Shown here piece after piece: positions 7,687 to 16,375 of a DNA stretch of 64,000 nucleotides (positions are counted from its first letter, which is position 1; every line of letters begins with the position of its first letter). The notes below the pieces were generated by a model that did not search any database, was not told the origin of the DNA, and saw nothing but the letters and a program-made list of their open reading frames with translations. Both the position numbers and the translations under genes were made by a program. Source of the stretch: CBDCFT01 sp965216365 (GTDB lineage: Bacteria > Pseudomonadota > Gammaproteobacteria > Arenicellales > CBDCFT01); the NCBI GenBank assembly GCA_965216365.1, contig CBDCFT010000013.1, positions 124,001 through 188,000 of the forward strand. Direction: 5' to 3'.

Positions 7687-10047
7687 CTAATGAGCTATGG
7701 CGAGTTCGAAACCGACGGCGGTCTCGTGAGGTTGTGCAAGATCCAATATTACATCTTGCGGTGTCGCAGTCGGCATCGATGAGGCGGCACTATCCGTGCC
7801 TAAATATTCAATGGGTTGATATACCCGCCGCCCTACAATTCGTCCGGACTTATCCGTTAACGTGAGCTGTAACGACGGAAAAGGTTGTGCGAACGCAGCC
7901 AGGTTTGTCAGGCTGGCAGCGATACGCAGCGCGCCGGGGTTTTCCGGATGCAGCGTCACCCGGGTCTGAGACAACTCTATGCGCCGCGCATCGCGTCGCG
8001 CAGGCACATCACAAGCGGCGATATTGCAAAACGACACCAGATAGGGCCGCAGTTCCGGTACGGCGGCAAGTTGATCGAAATGCACGGAACGCACTTGCAT
8101 GATTAACGTGCCGATCAACAACACACAACCGATACCCCATAAGGCTGTGCGCAAAGGGTTGCGCCCGTGTAGTACCACCCAGTCCACATCGTTTGGATTG
8201 AATGGGCCGGTGTGTTCCGGGTCGAGGTCGCTGATAACCTGTCGATCGACCGTATCATTATTTAAGTCGGCATAACCCACGGCGTCAGCGTAATCGTCGT
8301 CTAGACGCTCAATCGAATCGTCGTATAACCTATTGGTGCGTAGCTCCTGTTCCGGCAATTCGTCAGGCTCGCTGACCGATTCGTCAATAATCCGCACCAC
8401 CGGTTCTGGTGACGCATCGCTGAAATTTTCCGCTTCGGATTCCTGATCTAACTCGTTATCGCCGTACCCGGCCTGGGTCAGGTCATCTGCGTCCTCATGG
8501 GTATCCGCAATGATGGCTGATTCAAATTCGTCCGAATCATCCTGGTCTTCTAATACCACAGGCTCCAATCGCGGTTCCTGCCGGTCGCCGTCATACCATT
8601 CCTGCGCGATAAGCACCGGTGTCTCGTGTTCGGGATCGCTGTTGTCCCCGGTGCTGCCCAGCATTGGCGTTCGTTGATCATCCCAATGCTCGAAATCGTC
8701 GTTTTCATCGACGGGTTCCACTTCCTGACTCGTGTCCCCGTTATACAGAGAAGGCAATTCATCGAAATCGCGATTCGCCTCGTTTTGCGTGAATGTCGTT
8801 ACATCGTCAACGTCATCATCAGCGTCGATGTCACGCCACAACGGATCTGGACGCCAGGCATGAGGTTTTATGCCGGATTCGAGATCATCTTCGTTATCAT
8901 ATTCATCGCCGGGTGTAGAGTCTGGCGGACTTTCTTCGAAATCCGGTAGGTCATCTAACTCGACACCAAGGTCGCTAGATGGAACTTCAGGTCCAAAAAC
9001 AGACTCACTGGCAATGTCCGTATCCGGCTCCCGCATCTGCATGTCATCAGATTTTTCCGTGGCGAAAGTTATTTCACCGTGTTCTATCTCATCTGCAAGA
9101 TCGCCTGACGCCGTTTCAATTGTTGCAAAGCCGGTTTCGTCATCCCTATCGTCAATATCTTCCGCGTCAATTGCCGTCTGACTGGTCTCATCTGCAGCGC
9201 GAAGGTCGTTTTCCGCTGCTGTCAAAGAGGTTGCAGAGCTGTCATCTGTACCGGCAGTTTCAGGCTCGTCGTCATCCAGCGCCTGGATATCGGTTTTTGC
9301 GGAGTCTTCCTCATCGACTTCGATTGCTTCTTGCTGGTTATAATCCAATATTCCGGTGATGTTTTCTGCAACGTCGTCAATTGAAGAATCCGGTTTCTCC
9401 CGCAGATAGACACCTGCCGGTTCAGTGTCGCCAAAATTCAGTTGTAGTTGATCGGCTGCTACAGCAGGCGCCCATTCACCCAGAATGTTATCGTCGATTC
9501 CATCGACTTCGAGTTCTTCGTCCTGGGTTATTGGCCCAGCTTCATTCCCGGTGGTTTTTTGTGCGTGTTGTTCCTGGTCATCTTCAGATCCGATGTGAGC
9601 AGTTTCCAGTGAGTCGAGATCGTCTTCACCGTCCACCGGTTCAGTCGCGATTTGTTCCGATCGTGTTGCTGGCGCGGGTTTTGGCTTATGTTCTGGCTCA
9701 TGCTCTTGCTCATATTCAGGCGTTTCCTTGATATCTGAAGAATCTGGCTCACCGGCTATGGAAGCCGCCAGTTCCTCAATCTCGTCAAACCCATCGATTG
9801 GTGGTTTTGCCGCGCGTTTTGTCGCGGCCGCTACCGCCGCGGCCATATTGACGCTGCGTGCCAAGCTCGCATCACCTGCGCCTTTAGCGCGTTCGCTTGC
9901 TTCGGTTGTGGTGAGTTGATCGACCAGATTCCACGCGGCGTTGAATACTTCACGGCAACGGCCACAACGCACCAGGCCGTCGTGGGCGTCGAGTTGTTTC
10001 CGTGTCACCCGGAAAATAGAATCACAATTTGAGCACTGCGCGAACAT
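7687..10047 (-). CDS. Zinc-ribbon and DUF3426 membrane protein with a very long acidic linker
   Basis: The 786-residue protein begins with an MJ0042-type zinc ribbon (C5, C8, C28, C31; MFAQCSNCDSIFRV, VRCGRCREVFNA). Residues about 100-620 are a strongly acidic, low-complexity Asp/Glu/Ser/Thr region without recognisable fold. One membrane helix follows at about 632-652 (LWGIGCVLLIGTLIM). The last 130 residues match the periplasmic DUF3426 domain (PYLVSFCNIAACDVPARRD, IAASLTNLAAFAQPFP, GRRVYQP, LDLAQP). The usual member of this family is far shorter, roughly 200-400 residues, so the linker is exceptional. It sits between prmA and fis exactly where Pseudomonas has its zinc-ribbon gene before dusB-fis. 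Molecular function is not known. Confidence 0.85.
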   Translation of the reverse strand: MFAQCSNCDSIFRVTRKQLDAHDGLVRCGRCREVFNAAWNLVDQLTTTEASERAKGAGDASLARSVNMAAAVAAATKRAAKPPIDGFDEIEELAASIAGEPDSSDIKETPEYEQEHEPEHKPKPAPATRSEQIATEPVDGEDDLDSLETAHIGSEDDQEQHAQKTTGNEAGPITQDEELEVDGIDDNILGEWAPAVAADQLQLNFGDTEPAGVYLREKPDSSIDDVAENITGILDYNQQEAIEVDEEDSAKTDIQALDDDEPETAGTDDSSATSLTAAENDLRAADETSQTAIDAEDIDDRDDETGFATIETASGDLADEIEHGEITFATEKSDDMQMREPDTDIASESVFGPEVPSSDLGVELDDLPDFEESPPDSTPGDEYDNEDDLESGIKPHAWRPDPLWRDIDADDDVDDVTTFTQNEANRDFDELPSLYNGDTSQEVEPVDENDDFEHWDDQRTPMLGSTGDNSDPEHETPVLIAQEWYDGDRQEPRLEPVVLEDQDDSDEFESAIIADTHEDADDLTQAGYGDNELDQESEAENFSDASPEPVVRIIDESVSEPDELPEQELRTNRLYDDSIERLDDDYADAVGYADLNNDTVDRQVISDLDPEHTGPFNPNDVDWVVLHGRNPLRTALWGIGCVLLIGTLIMQVRSVHFDQLAAVPELRPYLVSFCNIAACDVPARRDARRIELSQTRVTLHPENPGALRIAASLTNLAAFAQPFPSLQLTLTDKSGRIVGRRVYQPIEYLGTDSAASSMPTATPQDVILDLAQPHETAVGFELAIAH

Positions 10048-10078
10048 GACTGAATTATAGGGTTTTAAAAATTTATTT

Positions 10079-10966
10079 TTACAGTTGTTTTACACCGTGC
10101 AATAAACACCACTCCCCTGAAAAATGGCGCTCGAATGCAAAATTGTTTGCATAGTGATGGCACACGTTGTCAGCCTGATCGTGCAATATGCCGGACAACA
10201 GTAAATGACCACCCGGTTTAACGCGCCGTTGAATGTCGCCGGATAAATCAATAAGTGTGTTGGCGAGGATATTGGCTAATACCAGATCAGCTTTAAAATC
10301 ACCCGCTAACTCATCGGGTTGCCCGATGTTGATTTGTGCTGTGACATGGTTCAGCGCTGCATTGTCGGTGCTGGTGGTGAGCGCCCTGGGATCGATATCC
10401 ACCGCCCACACCTGTCGCGCTCCGAGTTTTGCTGCCGCAATGGCCAGCAAACCGGAACCACAACCGAAGTCGAGTACATGGTTAATCGGCTGTCCGGTGG
10501 TGAACAGCTCCCCCATGTGTTGCAGACATAAGCGCGTCGTGGCGTGAGTGCCGGTACCGAAAGCCAGGCCTGGGTCGAGACGGACAACGGTTAGCGCGTC
10601 CCGCGGCGGTTGACACCAGGTTGGACATACCCACAACCCATTTCCGAGATCCATGGGTGCGAAATTCTGCCGCCAGGAATTCGCCCAGTCCTCTTTTTCG
10701 ACGCGATCAATCTGTACGGCACGCCCGCCGTGTTCATCGAAAGAATTGAGTTTACTGACCAGCAACACCAGGTCAATTTCATCCGAAAACAATGCCGATA
10801 AGCGTATGGCCTGCCATTCGGGCAAGGCGTTTAAGCTGCGCTCGATACGATCTGCTTTTCCATCGGGTTCGAAGGTCACGCTGAGGGCGCCATGCTGCTC
10901 GAGCAAGTCTGTAATTCGATCAACTTCGGTATCTCGCGCGTCCAGGCGCAACTGAATCCAACTCAC
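10079..10966 (-). CDS. prmA: Ribosomal protein L11 methyltransferase
   Basis: PrmA trimethylates ribosomal protein L11 using SAM. The 295-residue length is standard. The N-terminal L11-binding domain (MSWIQLRLDARDTEVDRITD) is followed by the linker KEDWANSWRQNFAPMDLGN and the class I methyltransferase domain: DPGLAFGTGTHATTRLCL, LDFGCGSGLLAIAAAKLGA (SAM motif I), AVDIDP and DLVLANILANTL. It lies 7 nt downstream of accC and 31 nt upstream of the DUF3426 gene, in the conserved accB-accC-prmA order. Confidence 0.97.
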   Translation of the reverse strand: MSWIQLRLDARDTEVDRITDLLEQHGALSVTFEPDGKADRIERSLNALPEWQAIRLSALFSDEIDLVLLVSKLNSFDEHGGRAVQIDRVEKEDWANSWRQNFAPMDLGNGLWVCPTWCQPPRDALTVVRLDPGLAFGTGTHATTRLCLQHMGELFTTGQPINHVLDFGCGSGLLAIAAAKLGARQVWAVDIDPRALTTSTDNAALNHVTAQINIGQPDELAGDFKADLVLANILANTLIDLSGDIQRRVKPGGHLLLSGILHDQADNVCHHYANNFAFERHFSGEWCLLHGVKQL

Positions 10967-10973
10967 AACGGGC

Positions 10974-12320
10974 TTAGTGATTTAAACCCAGTTTGCGCGA
11001 CATGAAGTGAATATCGACACCGCCTTCGATGAAAGCCTCATCCGCCAGCGTTTCCCGGTGTAAGGCGATATTGGTACTGATGCCGTCAACAATCATCTCG
11101 TCCAATGCACCCTGCATGCGAATGATCGCCTCGGTGCGGGTGTCGGCGTGACAAATGACTTTCGCAATCATGGAGTCGTAGTAGGGTGGCACGATATAGT
11201 TATTAAAAACGTGGGAATCCACCCGCACACCGGGGCCGCCGGGCGGATGATAACGCTCGATCTGGCCGGGGGAGGGCAGGAACGATTTCGGGTCTTCCGC
11301 GTTTATGCGGCACTCGATAGCATGACCCTGCGGTATCAGTGATTCCTGGTCGATGTCCATTGCCACACCTGATGCGATCAATAACTGCTGTTTGACAATA
11401 TCCACACCCATGGTCATTTCCGTGACCGGATGTTCTACCTGTACACGGGTGTTCATCTCAATGAAATAGAATTCGCCGTTTTCGTACAAAAACTCGAACG
11501 TACCTGCGCCGCGATAACCGATGCGTTTACAGGCCTTGACGCACGCGAGTCCCATGGCTTGCCGGGTTTTTTCGGGAATATGCGGTGCCGGTGCTTCCTC
11601 AACCAGTTTTTGATGGTTGCGTTGCACCGAGCAATCGCGATCACCCAGATGAACTACATTGCCATGTTTGTCTGCTAAGACCTGAAACTCGACGTGCCGC
11701 GGCGTTTCCAGAAATTTCTCAACATAAACCGTTGCGTTGTCGAAAGCCGCCTTGGCTTCAGTGCGGGTTAACGATGACGCCTGTAATAATTCGGATTCCT
11801 CACGCACGATACGCATGCCGCGTCCGCCACCACCACCGGCGGCTTTAATAATGACCGGATAGCCTATGCCGGCAGCTATTTTTAATATTTCCTTTTCATC
11901 CGCGGGTAACGGCCCGTCAGAACCGGGAACGCAGGGTATACCGGCATTTATCATCAATTCGCGGGCGGCAATCTTATCGCCCATTTGACGAATGGTTTCG
12001 GACTTCGGCCCGACAAAGGCAAAGCCACTTTGCTCAACCCGTTCGGCGAAGTCGGCATTTTCCGAGAGAAATCCATAACCCGGATGAATAGCGGTAGCGT
12101 CGGTGACCTCAGCAGCCGCAATCACCGCCGGAATATTCAGGTAACTGTCCTTAGCCTGGGGCGGGCCGATACACACCGACTCGTCCGCCAGTTTGACATA
12201 CTTGGCGTCGCGGTCAGCTTCGGAATGCAGGGCTACAGTGGAGATACCCAGTTCGCGTGATGCGCGCAGAATACGCAGTGCGATCTCACCACGATTGGCA
12301 ATAACGAGTTTTTCAATCAT
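10974..12320 (-). CDS. accC: Acetyl-CoA carboxylase, biotin carboxylase subunit
   Basis: AccC carboxylates the biotin on AccB using ATP and bicarbonate, the first half-reaction of fatty acid synthesis. The 448-residue protein has the full ATP-grasp biotin carboxylase signature: MIEKLVIANRGEIALRILRA, HPGYGFLSENADFA, IKAAGGGGGRGMRIV (glycine-rich ATP loop), DRDCSVQRNHQKLVEEAP, FIEMNTRVQVEHPVTEM and AECRINAEDP-type segment. It sits 21 nt downstream of accB, with which it is presumably co-transcribed. Confidence 0.98.
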   Translation of the reverse strand: MIEKLVIANRGEIALRILRASRELGISTVALHSEADRDAKYVKLADESVCIGPPQAKDSYLNIPAVIAAAEVTDATAIHPGYGFLSENADFAERVEQSGFAFVGPKSETIRQMGDKIAARELMINAGIPCVPGSDGPLPADEKEILKIAAGIGYPVIIKAAGGGGGRGMRIVREESELLQASSLTRTEAKAAFDNATVYVEKFLETPRHVEFQVLADKHGNVVHLGDRDCSVQRNHQKLVEEAPAPHIPEKTRQAMGLACVKACKRIGYRGAGTFEFLYENGEFYFIEMNTRVQVEHPVTEMTMGVDIVKQQLLIASGVAMDIDQESLIPQGHAIECRINAEDPKSFLPSPGQIERYHPPGGPGVRVDSHVFNNYIVPPYYDSMIAKVICHADTRTEAIIRMQGALDEMIVDGISTNIALHRETLADEAFIEGGVDIHFMSRKLGLNH

Positions 12321-12341
12321 CGCGAATAAACTGCGAAATGT

Positions 12342-12800
12342 TTAATCGATGATGAACAGTGCTTCGCCGTACTCCACCGGATCGCCGGATTCCTTGAAGA
12401 TGGCTTTGACAGTGCCTGTGCGGTCGCTTTCGATTTGATTGAAAATTTTCATTGCTTCGATAATGCATAACGTGTCACCGGCTTTCACTTCGCTGCCAAT
12501 TTCGACAAAGGGCAAGGCATCCGGTGAAGGTGATGCGAAGTAACTGCCTACCATGGGGGACTTGATTTCATGTCCGCTCGGTTCAGGTGCTTTTTCACTC
12601 GCTGGCGATACAGGTGTGTAAGAATTTTCCACTGGCGCCGGGTTCGCGGCCACCGGAATATGCGTTACCGCAGGGGCTTGTGCCGGTGTTATGCTGGCAC
12701 GGCTGAGACGAATGGTTTCCTCGCCTTCCTTGATTTCGATTTCCGCTAGTTGCGATTCTTCCAGTAACTCGATGAGTTTTTTAACTTTTCGAATATCCAT
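12342..12800 (-). CDS. accB: Acetyl-CoA carboxylase, biotin carboxyl carrier protein
   Basis: AccB carries the biotin shuttled between AccC and the AccAD carboxyltransferase. The 152-residue protein starts with the conserved helix MDIRKVKKLIELLEES, has a Pro/Ala-rich linker at about 35-75, and ends with the biotinyl domain. The biotin-accepting lysine is in EAMKIFNQIESD; the usual motif is EAMKMMN, so the residues right after the lysine (IF) are a little unusual but the lysine is kept. It lies 9 nt after aroQ and 21 nt before accC. Confidence 0.97.
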   Translation of the reverse strand: MDIRKVKKLIELLEESQLAEIEIKEGEETIRLSRASITPAQAPAVTHIPVAANPAPVENSYTPVSPASEKAPEPSGHEIKSPMVGSYFASPSPDALPFVEIGSEVKAGDTLCIIEAMKIFNQIESDRTGTVKAIFKESGDPVEYGEALFIID

Positions 12801-12809
12801 TGCGAATAA

Positions 12810-13253
12810 TTATTTGTTTCTTAAACGATGAACTGTCGCCTGCAATGCCAACTCGTATCCGAATGCGCCTAATCCGCAAATAACGCCGACGGCAAGATCG
12901 GAGAAATAGGACTTGGAGCGGAAGTCCTCGCGTGCATGCACGTTGGATAAGTGAACCTCGATGAATGGAATACCTGTTGCGGCCAACGCATCACGCAACG
13001 CCACGCTGGTGTGCGTAAAAGCAGCCGGGTTGATAATGATAAACTCGGTGCCGTTTTGTGCGGCGCTTTGGATGGCATCTACCAACTCGTGCTCAGCGTT
13101 ACTCTGGCGGCAGTCGAGGGTTATATTTTCACTGTCCGCCAGCGTTTGCAGATTCTGGTTGATCTGATCCAGGCTCGTTTTGCCGTAATGCTCCGGTTCA
13201 CGCCCGCCTAACAGGTTCAGATTGGGGCCATGCAATACCAATACCTTATTCAT
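12810..13253 (-). CDS. aroQ: 3-dehydroquinate dehydratase, type II
   Basis: AroQ dehydrates 3-dehydroquinate in the shikimate pathway. The 147-residue dodecameric type II enzyme is recognised by VLVLHGPNLNLLGGREPEHYG, the QSNAEHELVDAI segment, IINPAAFTHTSVALRDAL, and the catalytic-site VHLSNVHAREDFRSKS. It is the first gene of the aroQ-accB-accC-prmA run, an order shared with Pseudomonas. The 247-nt space upstream, up to fxsA on the other strand, is AT-rich and should hold both promoters. Confidence 0.97.
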   Translation of the reverse strand: MNKVLVLHGPNLNLLGGREPEHYGKTSLDQINQNLQTLADSENITLDCRQSNAEHELVDAIQSAAQNGTEFIIINPAAFTHTSVALRDALAATGIPFIEVHLSNVHAREDFRSKSYFSDLAVGVICGLGAFGYELALQATVHRLRNK

Positions 13254-13500
13254 GGGGGGTTAGCGGGGGGTACTCCGGTGGGTTAGGGGAAGGCCAAAAG
13301 CCGGAGTGTGCCGAAAAATAAAGTTTTTGTCCAGTTCGACGAATTTACTTTGTATTTCGCTGGAATTTAACGATTTTTGCTGCTTTTATAAGCAATCGAA
13401 AAAATTTGAAATATCCTGGGTCAATAAATTTCGAGTCCAATCATGGAAAACCATTTGTTTGACCCCATGTTACAGGTTCACGCTGATTACCTAGCCCAAC

Positions 13501-13944
13501 ATGAACCTGTTTCCAATTCTGCTAATCCTTTTCCTGCTGATACCGTTAGGAGAGATTTACGTGTTACTGGAAGTGGGGTCGATCATCGGCGTGCCGTGGA
13601 CGATTTTCGCAGTGGTTTTCACCGCGGTGCTGGGAGCGTATCTTGTCCGCCAGCAAGGCATTTCGACCTTTACCAAGGTACAGCAAGCCCTGGCCCGGCA
13701 AGAGCTGCCTGCCATGGAAATGCTGGAAGGCCTATGTTTGCTGGTAGCTGGAGCCTTGTTGTTAACCCCGGGTTTTATTACTGACGCGATCGGGTTTGCC
13801 TGTCTGACACCAATCATCCGTCGTCCTGTTATTCGCCACATTCTGAAAAGTGGAGTTGTGATGGCTGGAGGAACGACGACGACCCGGCAATCGTCCACCG
13901 GTCAGCAGACCATCGACGGCGAATACCGCCATATTGATGAGTAA
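13501..13944 (+). CDS. fxsA: FxsA family membrane protein
   Basis: FxsA is a small inner-membrane protein named for suppressing F exclusion of phage T7; its physiological role is unclear. The 147-residue protein has a first hydrophobic segment (NLFPILLILFLLIPLGEIYV), a second (WTIFAVVFTAVLGAYLV), the family RQQGISTFTKVQQALARQE loop and a third segment (LLVAGALLLTPGFITDAIGF). The C-terminal 30 residues are polar. Its position just upstream of groS-groL on the same strand is common in gammaproteobacteria, but groS has its own promoter in the 160-nt gap. Confidence 0.92.
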   Translation: MNLFPILLILFLLIPLGEIYVLLEVGSIIGVPWTIFAVVFTAVLGAYLVRQQGISTFTKVQQALARQELPAMEMLEGLCLLVAGALLLTPGFITDAIGFACLTPIIRRPVIRHILKSGVVMAGGTTTTRQSSTGQQTIDGEYRHIDE

Positions 13945-13979
13945 CGGCGATGAATTACGACGCTAGGCGTTAACACTAC

Positions 13980-14007
13980 TTGACAATTTATCGTCTATGA
14001 ATATCAT
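13980..14007 (+). promoter_or_regulatory. Sigma-70 type promoter of groS-groL
   Basis: TTGACA at 13980-13985 is a perfect -35 box. TATCAT at 14002-14007 matches TATAAT in five of six positions, with a 16-nt spacer. The -10 end overlaps the first base of the CIRCE operator. Transcription would start near 14014, about 90 nt before groS. No sigma-32 consensus was recognised. Confidence 0.75.
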
Positions 14008-14033
14008 TGGCACTCACTTGGGTAGAGTGCTAA
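14007..14033. promoter_or_regulatory. CIRCE operator (HrcA binding site)
   Basis: TTGGCACTC at 14007-14015 and GAGTGCTAA at 14025-14033 are separated by exactly 9 nt. The CIRCE consensus is TTAGCACTC-N9-GAGTGCTAA, so there is a single mismatch. The site overlaps the -10 box and start of transcription, where HrcA would block RNA polymerase. hrcA itself is not in the window. Confidence 0.93.
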
Positions 14034-14105
14034 CAAAATAGCGAAATCCCTTGGTTGTAAACCCTTTTTTCTTAATAACCTATTGATCTAAAGGAGAAAT
14101 AGCGA

Positions 14106-14396
14106 ATGAACATTCGTCCGCTTCATGATCGTGTTGTAGTGCGCCGTCTCGAAGATGAGCGTACCAGTCCGGGCGGCATCGTCATTCCCGATACCGCCGC
14201 TGAAAAACCCATGCAGGGTGAAATCGTGGCCGCCGGTAACGGCAAAATCCAGGATAACGGTGACGTTCGTCCGTTGGATGTAAAGGTCGGCGATAAGATT
14301 CTTTTTGGCAAATATTCGGGCACCGAAGTAAAAGTCGAAGGCGAAGACCTGTTGGTCATGCGCGAAGACGACATCATGGGTGTCATCGAAGGTTAA
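14106..14396 (+). CDS. groS: Co-chaperonin GroES
   Basis: GroES forms the heptameric lid of the GroEL chamber. The 96-residue protein has MNIRPLHDRVVVRRLEDE, the mobile loop TSPGGIVIPDTAAEKPMQGE, and the roof and C-terminal segments KVGDKILFGKYSGTEVK and LLVMREDDIMGVIEG. A strong ribosome binding site (AAAGGAG) lies before the ATG. It is followed 34 nt later by groL and is under the CIRCE-overlapped promoter. Confidence 0.98.
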   Translation: MNIRPLHDRVVVRRLEDERTSPGGIVIPDTAAEKPMQGEIVAAGNGKIQDNGDVRPLDVKVGDKILFGKYSGTEVKVEGEDLLVMREDDIMGVIEG

Positions 14397-14430
14397 TTTT
14401 CACTGAGCACATTACTAGAGGATTAAATTA

Positions 14431-16086
14431 ATGGCTGCTAAAGAAGTACATTTTGGCGAACAAGCCCGCGGACAAAAGATGCGCGGCGTAAATATCCTGG
14501 CCGATGCCGTTAAGGTGACGCTGGGTCCGAAAGGCCGTAACGTTGTGTTGGATAAATCATTCGGCGCACCGACGGTAACCAAAGATGGCGTATCCGTCGC
14601 TAAAGAAATCGAACTAAAAGACAAGTTCGAAAACATGGGCGCGCAAATGGTTAAGGAGGTCGCTTCCAAGACCTCTGACGTTGCCGGTGACGGCACCACT
14701 ACTGCCACCGTGCTGGCTCAATCCATGTTGAAAGAAGGATTGAAAGCGGTCGCGGCCGGCATGAACCCGATGGACCTCAAGCGTGGTGTCGACAAAGCGG
14801 TTCTTTCTGCCGTCGATAGCCTGAAAGGTTTATCCAAGCCTTGCTCCGATCACAAAGAGATCGCTCAGGTCGGCACCGTTTCAGCCAATGCTGACGAAGC
14901 CGTCGGCAATATTATTGCCGAGTCGATGGAGAAAGTCGGTAAAGAAGGCGTCATCACCGTCGAAGAAGGTTCGGGTCTGGAGAACGAACTGGATATCGTC
15001 GAGGGTATGCAATTCGACCGCGGTTATTTGTCGCCTTATTTCATTAATAAGCAAGACAACATGAGCGTTGATCTGGAAAATCCATACATTCTTATCCACG
15101 ATAAGAAAATCTCAAACATCCGTGACTTGTTGCCGATTTTAGAAGGTGTTGCCAAGTCCGGTAATCCCTTGTTGGTAGTTGCCGAAGATATCGATGGCGA
15201 AGCCCTGGCCACGTTGGTCGTTAACAACATTCGCGGCATCGTAAAAGTCTGTGGTGTGAAAGCACCGGGATTTGGCGATCGTCGTAAAGCCATGTTGCAA
15301 GACATCGCCGTTTTGACGGGTGGTCAAGTCATTAGCGAAGAAGTCGGCATGAGCCTGGAAAACACTTCTCTAGACGATCTGGGCACCGCAAAACGCATCC
15401 AAGTGACCAAGGAAAACACCACGGTCATCGACGGTGCCGGCAAGAAAGAAGACATCGAAGCGCGTGTGAATCAAATTCGTGCGCAAATCGAAGAAGCCAC
15501 TTCCGATTACGACAAGGAAAAAATGCAAGAGCGCGTGGCCAAACTGGCCGGCGGTGTTGCCGTCATCAAAGTTGGTGCCGCGACGGAAGTCGAAATGAAG
15601 GAAAAGAAAGCCCGTGTCGAAGACGCCTTGCACGCGACCCGTGCGGCGGTGGAAGAAGGCGTGGTGCCTGGCGGTGGTGTTGCCCTGGTGCGCGCCATTA
15701 GCGCCGTTGAAGGCACTAAAGGCGATAACGGCGACCAGGATGTTGGCGTACGCATTGTACGTCGTGCTCTGGAAGAGCCTTTGCGTCAAATCGTTATCAA
15801 CGCGGGCGAAGAAGGCTCAGTTGTGTTGAACCAGGTCAAAGGCGGTGAAGGTAACTATGGTTACAATGCGGCCACCAGCGAGTACGGTGACATGATCCAA
15901 ATGGGTATCCTCGATCCGACCAAGGTGACACGTACTGCGTTGCAGAACGCTGCTTCAATCGCTGGTCTCATGATTACCACGGAAGCCATGGTTGCGGAAG
16001 CGCCTGAAGACAAGAAGGATATGCCAATGCCTCCGGGTGGTATGGACGGCATGGGCGGCATGGGTGGTATGGGCGGCATGATGTAA
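14431..16086 (+). CDS. groL: Chaperonin GroEL
   Basis: GroEL is the ATP-driven tetradecameric folding chamber. The 551-residue protein begins MAAKEVHFGEQARGQKMRGV and contains LGPKGRNVVLDKSFGAP, the ATP site VAGDGTTTATVLAQ, KAPGFGDRRKAMLQDIA and EGVVPGGGVALVRA. It ends with the classic flexible Gly-Gly-Met repeat tail. A good ribosome binding site (AGAGGA) precedes the start. An intrinsic terminator follows 36 nt after the stop. It is full-length with no anomalies. Confidence 0.99.
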   Translation: MAAKEVHFGEQARGQKMRGVNILADAVKVTLGPKGRNVVLDKSFGAPTVTKDGVSVAKEIELKDKFENMGAQMVKEVASKTSDVAGDGTTTATVLAQSMLKEGLKAVAAGMNPMDLKRGVDKAVLSAVDSLKGLSKPCSDHKEIAQVGTVSANADEAVGNIIAESMEKVGKEGVITVEEGSGLENELDIVEGMQFDRGYLSPYFINKQDNMSVDLENPYILIHDKKISNIRDLLPILEGVAKSGNPLLVVAEDIDGEALATLVVNNIRGIVKVCGVKAPGFGDRRKAMLQDIAVLTGGQVISEEVGMSLENTSLDDLGTAKRIQVTKENTTVIDGAGKKEDIEARVNQIRAQIEEATSDYDKEKMQERVAKLAGGVAVIKVGAATEVEMKEKKARVEDALHATRAAVEEGVVPGGGVALVRAISAVEGTKGDNGDQDVGVRIVRRALEEPLRQIVINAGEEGSVVLNQVKGGEGNYGYNAATSEYGDMIQMGILDPTKVTRTALQNAASIAGLMITTEAMVAEAPEDKKDMPMPPGGMDGMGGMGGMGGMM

Positions 16087-16121
16087 GCTGCTCTACCCAA
16101 AGCTGTTCTAAAAGTTGTACT

Positions 16122-16151
16122 AAAAAGCCCCGCGAATGCGGGGCTTTTTTA
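16122..16151 (+). terminator. Intrinsic terminator after groL
   Basis: AGCCCCGC (16126-16133), loop GAAT, and GCGGGGCT (16138-16145) form a perfect GC-rich stem, flanked by five A upstream and a run of T to 16150. This ends the groS-groL transcript. Confidence 0.93.
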
Positions 16152-16164
16152 TTGTTATTAAAAC

Positions 16165-16190
16165 CATCCTTCGGTATCCCGAAGGCCGGA
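16165..16190. repeat. Nested hairpin in the groL-ubiB intergenic region
   Basis: CCTTCGG-TATC-CCGAAGG is a perfect 7-bp stem, enclosed by a further CATCC/GGATG pairing. It lies in the 289-nt non-coding stretch between groL and ubiB, which face each other. There is no T run. The phrase that follows (GGCGTCGCTACAC) recurs in a similar form (GGTGTCGCTACAC) near 30375, which hints at a dispersed short repeat, but two copies are too few to define one. Nothing else was recognised between 16152 and 16375. Confidence 0.3.
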
Positions 16191-16375
16191 TGGCGTCGCT
16201 ACACAACTTGATATCATGCGTAGAAGGTGGAATGCAATATATCGCACCGTATGCGTGTTTGAGATCAAATGGTAGAAGGCACTTCGCTTTTCCGTCCTAC
16301 AACAAAAAATAAATCCGTGTCTTGCTGAGTATAGCGAAAGGCCTAATCAAAACGATTTGCTTATATCAATCGTCT

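Noticed and set aside
13306..13494. 62-codon open frame between aroQ and fxsA
   Set aside because: AT-rich, no family, no ribosome binding site, and located where the two divergent promoters should be.
16165..16190. Second terminator after groL
   Set aside because: No T run follows the stem, and the terminator at 16122-16151 is sufficient.
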